Shown here: one piece after another, positions 26,435 to 37,529 of the stretch
Layout: every line of letters starts with the position of its first letter
Position numbering within the stretch: the stretch's first letter is position 1
Assembly (NCBI RefSeq): GCF_000372725.1
Contig: NW_005201192.1
Span: 1,021,112 to 1,085,111, forward strand
Origin: Emiliania huxleyi CCMP1516
Lineage: Eukaryota > Haptophyta > Isochrysidales > Noelaerhabdaceae
Length of the DNA stretch: 64,000 nucleotides
Direction: 5' to 3'
Translations under genes and position numbers: made by a program
Notes under the pieces: generated by a model
Databases searched by the model: none
Seen by the model: only the letters and a program-made list of their open reading frames with translations
What the model was told of the DNA's origin: nothing

Positions 26435-27379
26435 CCGCGCGGTGGAGTGTACGCTCGCTGTTTACTCGATCCGCGCGTGTGTCGACAAGGGAGAAAACGG
26501 CCACGAGAAGAGGAGGGCACGCGTGACACCTGAGCGAGCCCGCCACAGCTGGCTCTTTCACCTGCAAGTACGAAGTAGCAGACGCTGAGGCGCGCAGGAA
26601 GTGGCCGACACGGCAAGGTCAGCGCGCATTTGCGCCACGCATCGCGAGATGGAGGGAGTACTGCAACCTACAGAGAGAGGACCTGCAGCAGCTGCCAGAC
26701 GCGACGATTCGCACGAAGGAGTGACTCGCCCGCGGCTTGCCGCACTGCACTCGCAGGTATGCCCTCCGGGCGGAGGTTGAGCACTAGCCGCAAGGCACAC
26801 GACCTGACCGCGGCCAGTGCTCAACCTGCAGCACCGGGCCTACAGCGAGGAGTGATACGGTGATTGACGAGGCAGTGGTTCATGCGGTGGTGGAATCGGT
26901 GTCAAAACCGAGCCAACAGGCTGAAACGGCACGGGAGCTCACAGTGTGCCTCACTGAGAGTCTCGCGGGTGCTCCGAGGCGAGCAGAGCGCGAGGGCCGA
27001 TGGCATGTGAGTCTACGTAGACGCCTCATACTTGGCGGGGCTAGTGCCGGACGCAGATGGACGGCCCTGCCAAGCGTTACCCCCAAAAATCAAGAAAAAA
27101 TTCTGCGGCCGAAATCTCGATTTTTAAGCTCTCTGGGGGTGTTTCTGGGACCATATGCGACCACTTCACCCGCCCCGGGAGGACTGGATCAGTTGCGACC
27201 TATCTTGCACCATCCTGGTGTGAGTCGGCGTCTAGCGCGCGCGATAAGGTTTTTGCTCGCCTTCCCTGGGACCCCGTGTTGCATGTCACTGTCATCACTG
27301 TGCGATTTCGGGGCCCGGGGTTGTGCGTTTACGTGAAGTCGCCCATACATGTCTATGCAAAGTCTTGTTCGGCGCGTGC
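26435..27379. other. No recognisable gene
   Basis: Intergenic; several open frames but no family resemblance or splice pattern. Confidence 0.5.
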
Positions 27380-29083
27380 ATGGCGTCCGCCGCCCGCAAG
27401 CGCGCCCGCACCGCCGGCGGTGAGGAGGTCGACGAGCCCGTGCCGGTCGCGGGTGGCTTTGAGGCGCCCATCTTTGGCGTGCGCGTCGTCGGCCAGGTGA
27501 CGACGCTGCCGCTCGAGGGCGAGGACGGCCCTCCGGCATCGCTCGGTCGTGTTAGCGTCGCAAGCGACCACGCGGGCGCCTGGTACGTCGCGACCAAGGA
27601 CTCGCTGCTGCACGTCTCGGCGGCCGGGCGCGTGCGCAGCGTTGCGACCTTGTCGGAAAGTGTCGAATACTACACCGCTGCCGCCAGCCCCAACGGGAGC
27701 GCGGTGTTTGTGGCAGACTGGAGCAACGACGAGATCCGGCGGGTGGAGGTGGCGACGGGCGAGGTGACCACGCTCGCGGGCAGCGGCGAGAATGGCGACG
27801 CGGACGGCGTGGGCGACGCGGCGGAGTTCTGCGGCCCACGCGGCCTTGCCACAAGCCCAGACGGGAGCGCGCTGTTTGTGGCAGACTGGAGCAACCACAA
27901 GATCCGGCGGGTGGAGGTGGCGACTGGCTCTGTGACAACGATCGCTGGAAGCGGCGACGAGGGCGACGCCGATGGCGTGGTTGACGCGGCGGAGTTCTAC
28001 TACCCATGTGACATCTCCATTAGCCCGGACGGCGGCGCGCTGTTTGTGGCGGACTATGAGAACCACATGATCCGGCGGGTTGAGGTGGCGACGGGCGCTG
28101 TGACAACGGTCGTGGGCAGTGGCATCAGGGGCAGCGTCGATGGCGTGGGCGACGCGGCGCAGTTCTGCACCCCAACTGGCATCGCCCTGAGCCCCGACGG
28201 CGGCGTGCTGTTTGTGGCCGACAAAGGCAACCACAAGATCCGGCGGGTGGAGGTGGCGACGGGAGAGGTGACGACGATCGCGGGCAGTGGCACCAGGGGC
28301 AGCGTCGACGGCGTGGGCGACGCGGCGGCGTTCAGCTACCCAACTGAAGTCGCCATCAGCCCTGACGGCAGCACGCTGTTGGTCAGTTCCAACGGTGGCC
28401 TCCGTCAGGTCTGCGTGGCTGCGCCTCCTCCGCCTCCCTCCTTTGCCCCGATCGTCGTTCCGCCTTCCACCATCCTGGCTGACTTCGCAACGACGCGGGG
28501 CGACGCCTCCCTGCCAGAGGGGAAAGTCACCTTCCTGATCGGCGACGACGAGGAGCGCGTCGAGCACGTGAGCAAGAACATGCTCTGCGCCCGGTCCCCG
28601 GTCTTTCGGACCATGTTTGGCATCGGCATGAAGGAGCGCGACGCCGCCGAGGTCACGGTGTCGCACACCGACCTCGCCAGCTTCACCGCCCTCGTCGACT
28701 ACCTCCTCTCCGACAAGTTCGACCTCGGCGAGGAGGAGGGCGGCAGGGCGCAGCGCGCGCTCGACCTGCGGGAGCTGGCGCAGATGTACCAGGTGCCGCG
28801 CCTCGAGCTGCTCTGCGCGCAGGCGCTGCAGGAGAGCGTCGCGCCGGCGACCGCCGTGCCGCTGCTCGAGGCGGCGCACACGCTGGGCGACGGGCGGCTC
28901 CTCGCGCAGTGCCGCCGCTACGTCGCCGACCACGCCGCCGAGGTGCGGGCGAGCGGCGGCGTGGAGCAGCTGCGCGACTTTGGCGTGGCCAAGGGGCTGC
29001 TCGGCGACGCGCTCGACCAGGTGGCGGAGCTGAAGGGGACAGTGGCGGCGCGCGACGCGGAGCTCGAGAAGGTCCGCGGGTGA
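27380..29083 (+). CDS. NHL-repeat beta-propeller plus BTB/POZ protein
   Basis: 567 residues, intronless; start chosen at the Met of MASAARKRARTAGG. Residues about 60-350 hold five NHL-like repeats, each with a version of SPDGSALFVADWSNHKIRRV followed by EVATGEVTTLAGSGENGDA, which together form a propeller. Residues about 380-500 form a BTB/POZ domain (GKVTFLIGDDEERVEHVSKN, MLCARSPVFRTMF, DLASFTALVDYLLS), followed by a BACK-like helical region. BTB proteins usually serve as substrate adaptors of cullin-3 ubiquitin ligases, with the propeller binding the target. NHL plus BTB in one chain is common in algal genomes (recalled). The repeats are very alike at DNA level, so the copy number may vary. 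Confidence 0.88.
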   Translation: MASAARKRARTAGGEEVDEPVPVAGGFEAPIFGVRVVGQVTTLPLEGEDGPPASLGRVSVASDHAGAWYVATKDSLLHVSAAGRVRSVATLSESVEYYTAAASPNGSAVFVADWSNDEIRRVEVATGEVTTLAGSGENGDADGVGDAAEFCGPRGLATSPDGSALFVADWSNHKIRRVEVATGSVTTIAGSGDEGDADGVVDAAEFYYPCDISISPDGGALFVADYENHMIRRVEVATGAVTTVVGSGIRGSVDGVGDAAQFCTPTGIALSPDGGVLFVADKGNHKIRRVEVATGEVTTIAGSGTRGSVDGVGDAAAFSYPTEVAISPDGSTLLVSSNGGLRQVCVAAPPPPPSFAPIVVPPSTILADFATTRGDASLPEGKVTFLIGDDEERVEHVSKNMLCARSPVFRTMFGIGMKERDAAEVTVSHTDLASFTALVDYLLSDKFDLGEEEGGRAQRALDLRELAQMYQVPRLELLCAQALQESVAPATAVPLLEAAHTLGDGRLLAQCRRYVADHAAEVRASGGVEQLRDFGVAKGLLGDALDQVAELKGTVAARDAELEKVRG

Positions 29084-29178
29084 GTGAGTGACCAGTTCGG
29101 ATACGACCTCGCGACATTTCTTTTTTCACACAATTCCGCAGCCATCCGAACGAGGACGCACCACCGTCGGACCAATCG

Positions 29179-30617
29179 ATGACCCTTGCCGGCGCTCAGC
29201 CCAAACGATTCACTCCGCCGAGCATCTCCTCGACCGTCTGCTTGAGCATGCGCTACGCTTCCGAGTCGCTTGGACTCGCACAGTGCTTCCGCTGCCGCAC
29301 AGTTTTGCCTCTCTGCACTTCGCCCATTTGGATCGCACTAAACCTAGCCACGTTACCGCTCGGCTGGCCCTTCGCCATCCGGGGCCTCTTCAGCAGCAGC
29401 GCCACCGACCGTGTCCAGCGCTCGGCCTCTGGCACAGCGAAGGCGGTTGCCCTCCTCCGCTTTCGGGCCGCGGAGCTGGGGTTTGGCCCCGACCACCTCG
29501 CCGGCGCTTTCACTCACCTCTTCTACGAGGACCTGCCTGCCGCCTTTCTCCGGGCGAGGGGCGCGATCGAGAGGTGGGAGTACTTCGTCACGGGCAGGAT
29601 CGGCGGCGGAGCCTGCGGCGTTCCTGCCGGCTCCTAGGAACTGCACAGGGATTTTGCTGCATCTTCCCACAGGCGCCGGCTTCGACACGCGCTGCTACCG
29701 GCTCGACATCGGCAAGACCGCGCGCTGCTTCGAGGCGTCACCCCCGCGCGCGAGCCGCCGCCGTCGTCGCGCCCGCCTCGCCACCGCCGCGCACCCGCCT
29801 CTTCTCGCCCGCCTCCCACCACCCCCCTCCCTCCTCCCACCCTCCCCGCCGCTCGCCAGGTCGATGCGCCGACCACGCAGGCGCTCAAGCGAGAGAGCCT
29901 GAGCCGCGCCGGCGTCGACTGCTCCCACGTCACGTTTGTGCCGGTCGACTTTGCCCACTCGGACTGGTTCCAATGCTTGTGTGACGCGGGGTTCGACCCG
30001 CGCCGGCGGACCGTCTTCATCTGGGAGGGCTGTCCTCTACCACCTGCCCGCGCAGACTACGCGAGAGACTCCGAGATTAGCCGAGATTTCCGAGAGTAGG
30101 CGTCTTCTACTATCTGCCTGCCGAGGCCGTCGACGCGACGCTGCGGCGGATCGCAACCTTGTGCAGCGACGCCGTCCTCGGCTTCGACTGCTTTGCCGAC
30201 TGGATGGTCGCCTTCTCGGGCCTGCTCCTTGCGCGCGTCTACGGCGCGCCGAGATCACCCGAGATCACCCAGGATCACCTGCACGACCCGCGGCATCACC
30301 CGCACCGCTGCCACCCGCACCGCCCCCTCGCTCCGCCCCCTCGCTCGTGCGCCCGCCCCCACCCTCGACCCCCACCCTCCTCCCCCTCACGCCGCCGCGT
30401 CCCGTCCCTCTCAGGCGAGCCACTCCTCACCGGCATGCCGCGGGGGGGCGAGGAGGCCCTGCTCGCGCGCAACAGCCTCGTCGCTGCCGACGTTACCCGG
30501 CCGTTTCGCAGCGCGCGGCGGCTGCTCCCTCTGGATGAGGGGGGAATGACGATCGGCCCACCGGCATACCTACTTCTCGCCGCCACCTTCCTCACGGCGA
30601 GGACCAAGCCGCGGTGA
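29179..30617 (+). CDS. LCMT/TIGR00027-type SAM-dependent methyltransferase
   Basis: Exon 1 reads ASGTAKAVALLRFRAAELGF, GPDHLAGAFTHLFYEDLPAA and ERWEYFVTGRI. The SAM-binding motif I exon is GAGFDTRCYRLDIGKTARCF (near 29672), then DAPTTQALKRESLSRAGVDC, SHVTFVPVDFAHSDWFQCLC, RTVFIWEG, VFYYLPAEAVDATLRRIATL and GFDCFADWMVAFSGLLLARV. The last exon is GEPLLTGMPRGGEEALLARN to the stop at 30617. The motif I, motif II (..D) and W-E-G-V-x-x-Y-L order are those of the leucine-carboxyl-methyltransferase/PPM family. The substrate is unknown. Intron 30029-30099 starts with a diverged copy of the next exon; the intron after ARVYG contains GAGATCACCC repeats. Confidence 0.85.
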
Positions 30618-30688
30618 GTTTGTTGAATTATTTTTCTCCGTAGTGTACCTTTAGTGAGTGAGTTGGAACGCGGCTGAATTCTTTTCTG

Positions 30689-32075
30689 GTGCCCGACTTG
30701 GTGCTAATAACCTCCGTGCGGCCACCACCGATGCGCCGCTGCTGCGCCCTTGGCGTCCTGCTGGCAGCTTCAACGACGCAAAGCCTCAGCTTCACCGCGC
30801 AGCCGCGCCTCTCGCGCGTTCATCCGGCCCGCAGGACGGCGCCGCCGTCGCTTGGCGCGATTGCGCTGCTGGCGGAGCAGCTCGAGGTCGTGCGCTCCAT
30901 CCGTCCTGCGGATGACTCGGCGGAGGTGCAGTTCAAGCTCTGGGAAAATGCTGGCCTCAATCCGACCTACAAGGTATCCGGGTCCATCTCTGGAGAGCCG
31001 TCCTACACCCGACTCTTCTCGCACGCCGACTGGCGCGAGTACTCTGGGACAGAGCCGCTCGAGAGGTGGGTGCGCGCGGTCGTCACGTGGCGCTACTCGA
31101 CGGTGCTGCGCGCGCTGTGGAAGCTGAGCCTCCTCGCTGCCCTCTGGGCCTATGCCGTCGCCTCGCTGCCGGCGGCGCTGCTGCCCCGCACCTCGCCAGT
31201 GCCCATGTCGTGGGCAAGCTCTCGGGCTACTGCTAGTCTTCCGCACAAACAACACGTACCAGCGCCTCGCGGAGGCGTGCGCGTTGATTCCTGCCCGACC
31301 ACCGCGCTGCGCGCCGCAACGCCACCAGCGCCCACCGCCTTCGCCACCCTCCCCCCCCCCTCGCCAAGCCCTCGCACACACCAATCGCACCCAAGCCTCA
31401 CGCGCCTCTCTCGCACCGCGGTCAGGCGCGCACGCTGTGGGGCCGCGCAATCTACCTGACTCGCGAGGCGCGCCGCCGCCGGCACAGAGCGAGGACGCCC
31501 CTCCCCGCCGAGACACGCCTCCCGAGCCAGAGCCCGCTGGTCGTATAAGATTAACCTGGATTTTGCACCGGTTATTTCTTTTTTCAAAGCGAGGAAAAAT
31601 GGTGGCGCCGCCTCTCGCCCTCCCGCTCCCTGCCTCTTGGCTCGCCCTGCCGCAGCCAGCCTCGCCTCTTCCGCCTCCTGCCTGCGCCGCCTCTCGCCCT
31701 CCCGCTCCCTGCCTCTCGGTCCCCGCCCTGCCGCAGCCAGCCTCGCCTCTTCCGCCTCCTGCCTGCCACGCCCTCCGCCGCCCTCCCATTCCCTGCCTCG
31801 CGGCGCTGCGGCAGGTGGCACAGGGAGTAGCCACGGCGCTCCTGAGTCCTGTTCGACCGCAGGGTGGCGAGCAAGGAGGAGGAGATGGAGGGGGCGGCCG
31901 AGGGGGCGGGGCGGCCTCCTGCCGCTACCTCGCAGCCTTCAGCTGGGAGCTCAACGCGAAGCTCACCGGCGCTCGCCCCTCGCCTCGCCGCCACCCGTCT
32001 CCGCCTCCGCGCCTCTTCAGACTACGCGGGGTGGCTGTGTGTAGGCCCCACGCTGCCCGACGACATCCTCCGCTA
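30689..32075 (+). CDS. Bestrophin-like chloride channel, with a frame break
   Basis: Thylakoid or other membrane anion channel of the UPF0187/bestrophin family. A signal-like start (MRRCCALGVLLAAS at 30731) precedes YSGTEPLERWVRAVVTWRYS, TVLRALWKLSLLAALWAYAV and LLPRTSPVPMS. The next block, GQALGLLLVFRTNNTYQRLA, is the family's most conserved helix but lies one frame over, with no room for an intron (about 31200-31212). Then ARTLWGRAIYLTRE (near 31430) and YLAAFSWELNAKLT (near 31925) are spliced exons. The frame ends at PDDILR (32075), earlier than full-length relatives. The break may be a sequencing error or a disabled gene. Confidence 0.7.
31610..31800. repeat. Two-and-a-half-copy tandem repeat in a bestrophin intron
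   Basis: A unit of about 82 bp beginning CTCGCCCTCCCGCTCCCTGC is repeated with few changes. A related CCCTCTCCCTCCCGCCCTCT stretch fills an intron of the glycosidase-like gene at 4420-4630. Confidence 0.7.
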
Positions 32076-33620
32076 GGGGCAAACACTGAAAACGTAACTT
32101 GATCGGGGCGCGGTTTTTTTTGGACTAGACTGCTCGGGGGAGGTGGGCGAGTGATTGGGTAGCTTTGGGGCCGCCGAAAATAATGAGAACCGCCCCCTAT
32201 ATCTCGCCAAATCTCGATTTTTCGCGGGAATGGGGGCTTCTCAGCCCCGCGCGAGCTACAGTGACTCCCCAGGGCTTGTCCCGTGGCCCAAAGTGGTACC
32301 CCGAGCTCCGCCACGAGCGTGGGCAATCAGGAGACACCCACAGTCACGGCGGGCGAGGAGTTGGGTGACGGCCAACTGTCGATTACGGCGCCTCTGGAGC
32401 CTCCTGTATCGTCGGTTCGGCTCGAAGATCGTGCCGCATCCGCATGTAAACCACCTCCGCGCCCCCGCTGGCACATGTCCGCATTGCCCGAGCCTGGGAG
32501 AAGTTCCCAGTGCCCGGAGGCTGCACAGGTCCGCGAAACGCTGGCGCTGCAGCTCCCGGCGCGCACCCCAGATTCGCGAGGAAAACAGCCGAAAACGGGT
32601 CGCGCCGCGATCGACCCTCAGCGAGCCCAGGCGAGCCTGGTAATCCCACCCGGTGGTAAGCGCACGTCCTCCGCGTAATCTAGCGCGCTGTGCAGCCCGC
32701 CAGTGCATGGCGCCGACCTGGGCCGACTGGTCGATCTCGCCGCGATCTCGCCATCCAATTCTCGGTCAGGTGTAGTGGATCACCTTAAAATCCTGGATTA
32801 ATTCCTGAGCCCACCTGGCCCCACCAGACGGGTGGCACGAGGCGCCCGGGCCACTTTTTAGCGCCTCCCGAGCCTCCCGGCGCCTCCTGTGGCCTCCTGA
32901 ACCCTCTCCCCCGCAGCCTCTCTCGGCGACGTGGGGAGCGGCTGCCGTCCACGGCTCGCACCGGCTCTTCCAGCGGCTCCACGCTTGCCGCCTGTGACGC
33001 CCGCGCCACGCACTGCCACGCGGCCGCTCGAGAGAGCGGTCGACGCCCATACTGCTGGGCGTGGCGCTCTATCGGTCGACGCGCTTCGGCGTCGCTGCTT
33101 GGTTGGGGACCCGTGCCTCGACGCGGCGGCGCGGCCAAGTACGGCTCGGTGGCACAGCGCGTCGCCACGGATGAGATGCGGCCACAAGCGGCTGGGGAAG
33201 CTCCAAGAATGTTTCGTTCTACTTGCAGGAGAGGTGCAAGCAATTCGGGTGACTGCATGGCTCTTCGCGTCGAGGGATGCGTCCAAGATAATGAGTAGCT
33301 TATTGAAAGCGCCGTGTCTTGCGGCATATTCCGGGTCATCGATCCACGTGATGTGACAAACTAGCCGCTATTAATGAATATGGGTGAATGTTATCTAGTT
33401 AAGGCAACCCGAGCGACAACTCACGCGCTTGGCGTGTGTGTGCCTGCTGCTCAAGGTCAAGCGGATATGAGCATATACACAACACACATACCACGGTCCG
33501 TCTGCATCCTCGGCCATCTACCGCCGTGCCACATCACCCTATGTGTTCGCTGTCCACCGCATGTGCCGCAGAGTCAACGTGCATTGCGCCGTGGGCGCGC
33601 CTCGCGCGCCTGTGGCGCCG
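32076..33620. other. No recognisable gene
   Basis: Intergenic. No protein family or RNA gene recognised on either strand. Confidence 0.45.
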
Positions 33621-33639
33621 CCTCATCAGCCGCCACGCC

Positions 33640-34790
33640 TGCTGCGGTTGCCCCGCGCTTCTTCGGCGCCCCGCGCTTCTTCGGCGCCCCGCGTGATGTG
33701 GGCGAGCGGCTCCGCCGCCCGAGCGGCGGCTTGACTGAGCAAGGACGGGACGAGGCCCTTGGCGAGAGCCAAGTTACGCCACTCCGGATCGTCGGTCGGA
33801 GGCTGTCATCGCTCGCGCAACTGCGCACAACACGCACACACGGCTCAGGCAGCAAGGCCGAGATAGAGCCGAGATATAGCCGAGATATAGCCGAGATATA
33901 GCCGAGGTGTAGCAGCCGCGGCGGCGGCTCGGGGGGCGGTGGGAGAGCAGGGCGGGCGCCTGCTTGTAGCGACTCGACTGCAGCAGCACGACGTTCATCC
34001 ACTGGTCGACGAGCGTCGGGACGGCGACCCACGAGCCGTCCGCGCCGCGGCCATGTAGCAGCACGAGCAGCGCCCATGCGTGCACCTCCGCCTCGCTGGG
34101 CAACGCCTTGCCCGAGGCGCACAAGATCGAGTTCCTGCGGCGCGGGTGAGCGGCAAGAGCTCGCCAAGGCGGGGCGAGCGCGGCCACGGCGAGGGCGGGC
34201 ACGCACCGCTTCGATTCGGGCGCCCCGCGCTGCAGCGCCGCGCGCCGCTCAAGCTCGGCCTGCACGTTCTGGAGGATCTGCTGCAGCTGCTCGGTCGTGA
34301 CATCTGCGGCACACACGCGCAAACCTGAGACCCCCACGGGCCCGGCGGCGGCGCGGCGAGCGGGGCGCGCGCAGGGGCACACACGGGCGTCGCAAACGCG
34401 CGGGCGCAGCGCGCCTGGAAGGGTGCCACCGCCGGGCCCGTGATCACCTGCACGCACAGGCATCGCAGATCGTCAATGTCCCGCTGTGTCCCGAGCTTGG
34501 GGCTCGCGCTCCGGCGCCACGGGCTCGACGCGAGGACTCTGGAGAGAATGTCAGAGTGAGAGTGGATGAGGTTGGAGTGGAGGCGGCAATCGCCGTGCGG
34601 GCGCGCCCGGGGCTGCAGATCCTCCAAAGCAGCGGGACGGGAGCGCGCGCGCGACCGCGGGCCGGATTTTGCGGGGGAACTCGGGGGGAGGGCGCCCCGG
34701 ACACGCCCTGCACGCGGCGCGGGCTGGCGCTCACCAGGAGCGGCAGCATTTGCGGTCTTCAAGCGAGGTTTTTCTTTCGCCGCCATCATT
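33640..34790 (-). CDS. Unknown multi-exon gene
   Basis: Minus-strand segments that look coding are: a start region MMAAKEKPRLKTANAAAPGE (34789), ILSRVLASSPWRRSASPKLG and TQRDIDDLRCLCVQ (near 34480), DVTTEQLQQILQNVQAELER (near 34300), RNSILCASGKALPSEAEVHA with WALLVLLHGRGADGSWVAVP and TLVDQWMNVVLLQSSRYKQA (near 34130-33970), and LAKGLVPSLLSQAAARAAEP (near 33760). Gaps contain AG-ended intron-like sequence, including a GAGATATAGCC repeat (33855-33905). No family is recognised; exon limits are approximate. Confidence 0.4.
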
Positions 34791-34799
34791 CTTTTCCCT

Positions 34800-35400
34800 G
34801 CCAGGGCCTCACTTGTCGCATTTGCGAGGAAAGCAAGCGCGAGCGCTGCGGCGCCGGAGTCTTTCGGTCACCATTCTGGACCATCTTAATATTTTTCAAT
34901 GATTTTTGCAGGGTCTGAAAGCTGAGACTCAGCTCTTCACGCTCGGTATGAAAGCAAGGTCCGCCCGGGGGGTCCCATTTTTCAGTATTTCCCCCTACCT
35001 CCGCGCCCTCTTCACCGCCGAGGAGGCGCGCAAGGGAGACGGGCGGGCGGGAGGGCAGCGGGCGGGCGGGCGGGAGGGCAGCGGGCGGGCGGGCGGGAGG
35101 GCAGCGCAAGGGCGGGCGGGAGGGCAGCGCAAGGGCGGGCGGGAGGGCAGCGCAAGGGCGGGCGGGAGGGCAGCGCAAGGGCGGGCGGGCGGGCGGGGGG
35201 GCCACGGCTTGGACTAGCCTCCATCACCCTCCGGTTCCGGGTCCGGTGCCAAGCCCCGCCCCGCCCCGCCCCTCTTGCAACCCGCAGGCGGAGTGGATGG
35301 CGGCGCAGCGCTCCCGCCCGCTGCAGTGGCGGCAGCCGCTTCCGCGACATGCCCCTGACGTCTCCTGGACATGTCCCGTAGGCGAGAATTTTACAGGACA
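34800..35400. repeat. GGGCGGGAGGGCAGCGCAA minisatellite and flanks
   Basis: At 35040-35200 a unit of about 27 bp rich in GGGCGGGAGGGCAGCG is repeated six times. The flanks hold no recognisable gene, although 34,800-34,915 ends in a good pyrimidine tract and AG (GATTTTTGCAG), like a real intron end. Confidence 0.7.
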
Positions 35401-35402
35401 GA

Positions 35403-35563
35403 ATTTTACAACAAAACTCCCTCGCACAACACTGGGCACGGGACTGGCGCGCACTGGCACTAACACAGGTACACCACTGGAGCAGAAAAGAATCTTGCAA
35501 AAACTTTCTCGCACAACACTGGGCACGGGACTGGCGCGCACTGGCACTAACACAGGTACACCA
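35403..35563. repeat. Dispersed repeat R1, tandem pair
   Basis: Two copies (about 35403-35476 and 35490-35563, period 87 bp) of a repeat with the core GGGCACGGGACTGGCGCGCA followed by CTGGCACTAACAC and preceded by CTCGCACAACACT. Other copies lie at 37464-37528 and 54803-54858, and a diverged one at about 42870-42935. Confidence 0.85.
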
Positions 35564-35947
35564 CGGGAGCCGCCTAAGCGACTCCCGCGAGGACGGCCAG
35601 AAAAGAATTAACAATGCCGGTGTCTGCCACCTGTAACCTCTCAGGAGAGCGATGAGTCAGGGGAAGAGACAGCAGCGAGCAGGAGAGAGAACGACGAGAG
35701 TGGGAAGAACGCGAGGTGGCATGAAGGTCGCTGCGAGAATTGGGGAGAGAGAGACTCTCTCTTCTAGAATTGGTGAGAAACTGCGAAGAGAGATAGGAAG
35801 TGGTAGACGCCCGAGCGAGGGTGGGCGACGGCTAGCACCACACTTCTCCCCTAAAATCCCTGTGTGGCGGCGTGCCGTCCTCCCATCCCTCCCTTGGGTT
35901 GTCTGTTTTCTTTCTTTCTTTCCTGTAACCTCTCTTTAAGGTATTGC

Positions 35948-35948
35948 T

Positions 35949-36001
<53 letters not shown>
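35948..36001. repeat. (CT)n microsatellite
   Basis: An uninterrupted CT dinucleotide run. Similar runs occur at 46108-46227 and 50442-50508. Confidence 0.95.
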
Positions 36002-36003
<2 letters not shown>

Positions 36004-36278
36004 ACATAAGAAAAATAAAAAAAACCAGCATGCACACGTGCATGACATGCACATGTGCATGTGCATGTGCATGCCACCCACATCCACACCACCTTAGGCG
36101 GGGCGTGACATCCGGGTCAATTCCGACCGGGAGCAAGGCGCAATCCGACCGAGAGCAAGGCCACGACTTCCATCCATGTGTGCCGCCGGGCCCCTGCCAG
36201 CGTTCCGCTCCTGCGCGCCTCTACATCTTCCCCCGTCCCACTCGCCAACCGTCGCCCCTCGCTCACTCCCGCCGCAGC

Positions 36279-36935
36279 ATGCTTCGCGTCTCGCTGGTCG
36301 CCTTTGCCGTCGCCGCCACCATCGGGGCGCCCGTCCAGAGTGCCGGAACCAGCTCCGACGTCCGCAAAATCCTATCGAAAAATTCAACCAAGATCGACAC
36401 CGCACACGACAACATCAAAGACCCGGACGCTCTCCAACGTGGCCGCGCACTCGTGAACGGATGCAGTTGCGTCACACAAGGGACGTGCAACACGTTTGTA
36501 TGCCCGTATGGGTATCGCCTCAGAGAGAACGCCGCGCAGCTCTTCTGCGACGATTTGGCGTGCATCAATACAAACTACAACACATGCTGCGTGTCCGCCG
36601 CGCTGTGCAACACGATGGCATGCCCGTCTGGGTATCGCCTCAGAGAGAACGCCGCGCAGCTCTTCTGCGACGATGTGGTGTGCATCGATACAGACTACAA
36701 CACATGCTGCGTGTTCGACGGCCCGCCACCCACCCTGGCATGCCCGTCTGGGTCACGCCTCAGAGAGAACGCCGCGCAGCTCTTCGACTACAACACATTC
36801 TGTGCGTTTGAAGGCACCTGCGCGAGTTACTCCTGCCCAACAGGTTTGGAGCTCAAGCCCAACGCGGATGATCTTTGGTGCGCAAGCTCTATGTGCACCG
36901 ATATGGATGTCGATGAGTGCTGTCAGTACTCGTAA
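36279..36935 (+). CDS. Secreted Cys-rich repeat protein
   Basis: 218 residues; start chosen at MLRVSLVAFAVAATIGAP, a clear signal peptide. The mature chain has a short N-linked-like helix (SKNSTKIDTAHDNIKD) and then four related Cys modules. Modules 1 and 2 are nearly identical: C-P-x-G-Y-R-L-R-E-N-A-A-Q-L-F-C-D-D, then C-I-x-T-x-Y-N-T-C-C. Module 3 keeps CPSGSRLRENAAQLF but lacks the CDD...CIDT stretch (ten residues missing), leaving DYNTFC. Module 4 is diverged (CPTGLELKPNADDLWCASSM ... DECC). This CP.G...NA..L.C...C...CC pattern is one I associate with extracellular proteins of algae. Role unknown. Confidence 0.75.
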   Translation: MLRVSLVAFAVAATIGAPVQSAGTSSDVRKILSKNSTKIDTAHDNIKDPDALQRGRALVNGCSCVTQGTCNTFVCPYGYRLRENAAQLFCDDLACINTNYNTCCVSAALCNTMACPSGYRLRENAAQLFCDDVVCIDTDYNTCCVFDGPPPTLACPSGSRLRENAAQLFDYNTFCAFEGTCASYSCPTGLELKPNADDLWCASSMCTDMDVDECCQYS

Positions 36936-37363
36936 AACATGCGCTCCTCGGACGCAAGGAGTGCGGAAGCCGCAAGCACCTCCTCGAGAGCAGGCTTCCA
37001 GGTGGGGACGCTGAGCATCTCGCCTCCACTCTCCCGTTTTGCTCGGTTGGGGTTGTCATCGGCCGCCGGCCCCACCGCAGGATGGTGAGCTGCATGGAAC
37101 TTTCCCGGCCGGGGGGGGGCGCTGCCTTTCCCCCATCCATAGCCGCCTTTTGTTCGCGCCCCCCGTCGCCCTTCGGAGTTGCGCCCTCGTGTCTCAAACA
37201 TGAACAGGGGTACGGAAGTGCGGACGATGGCGACAGGGATGCTAGATTGTGCATTATTCTCGTTGACGTTGTGGGAACTCCTGTGGACCTAGCTGTGGAC
37301 TATACAAACGGTATTATTTCTTTGTGTATTAACATTTGATGTAATGTACCTTAAGGTACACAT

Positions 37364-37529
37364 GTATTCGTGCCAGTGCGCGCCCGCGCGCGTCCCCGTG
37401 CCCTGAAAGCAAGATCTCAAAACAGTAGGCCAAGAGAGGGAAGTCCCGTGTGCCCTGTAAAGAGAATTTTACAACAAAACTCCCTCGCACAACAATGGGC
37501 ACGGGACTGGCGCGCACTGGCACTAACAG
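37364..37529. repeat. Repeat R1 with inverted end pieces
   Basis: The right end (37464-37528) is a full R1 copy ending GGCGCGCACTGGCACTAACA. The left end (about 37366-37397) has the reverse complement of that end (CGTGCCAGTGCGCGCC), so the unit resembles a short element with terminal inverted repeats. It overlaps the 3' end of the secreted-protein gene on the minus strand. Confidence 0.7.
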
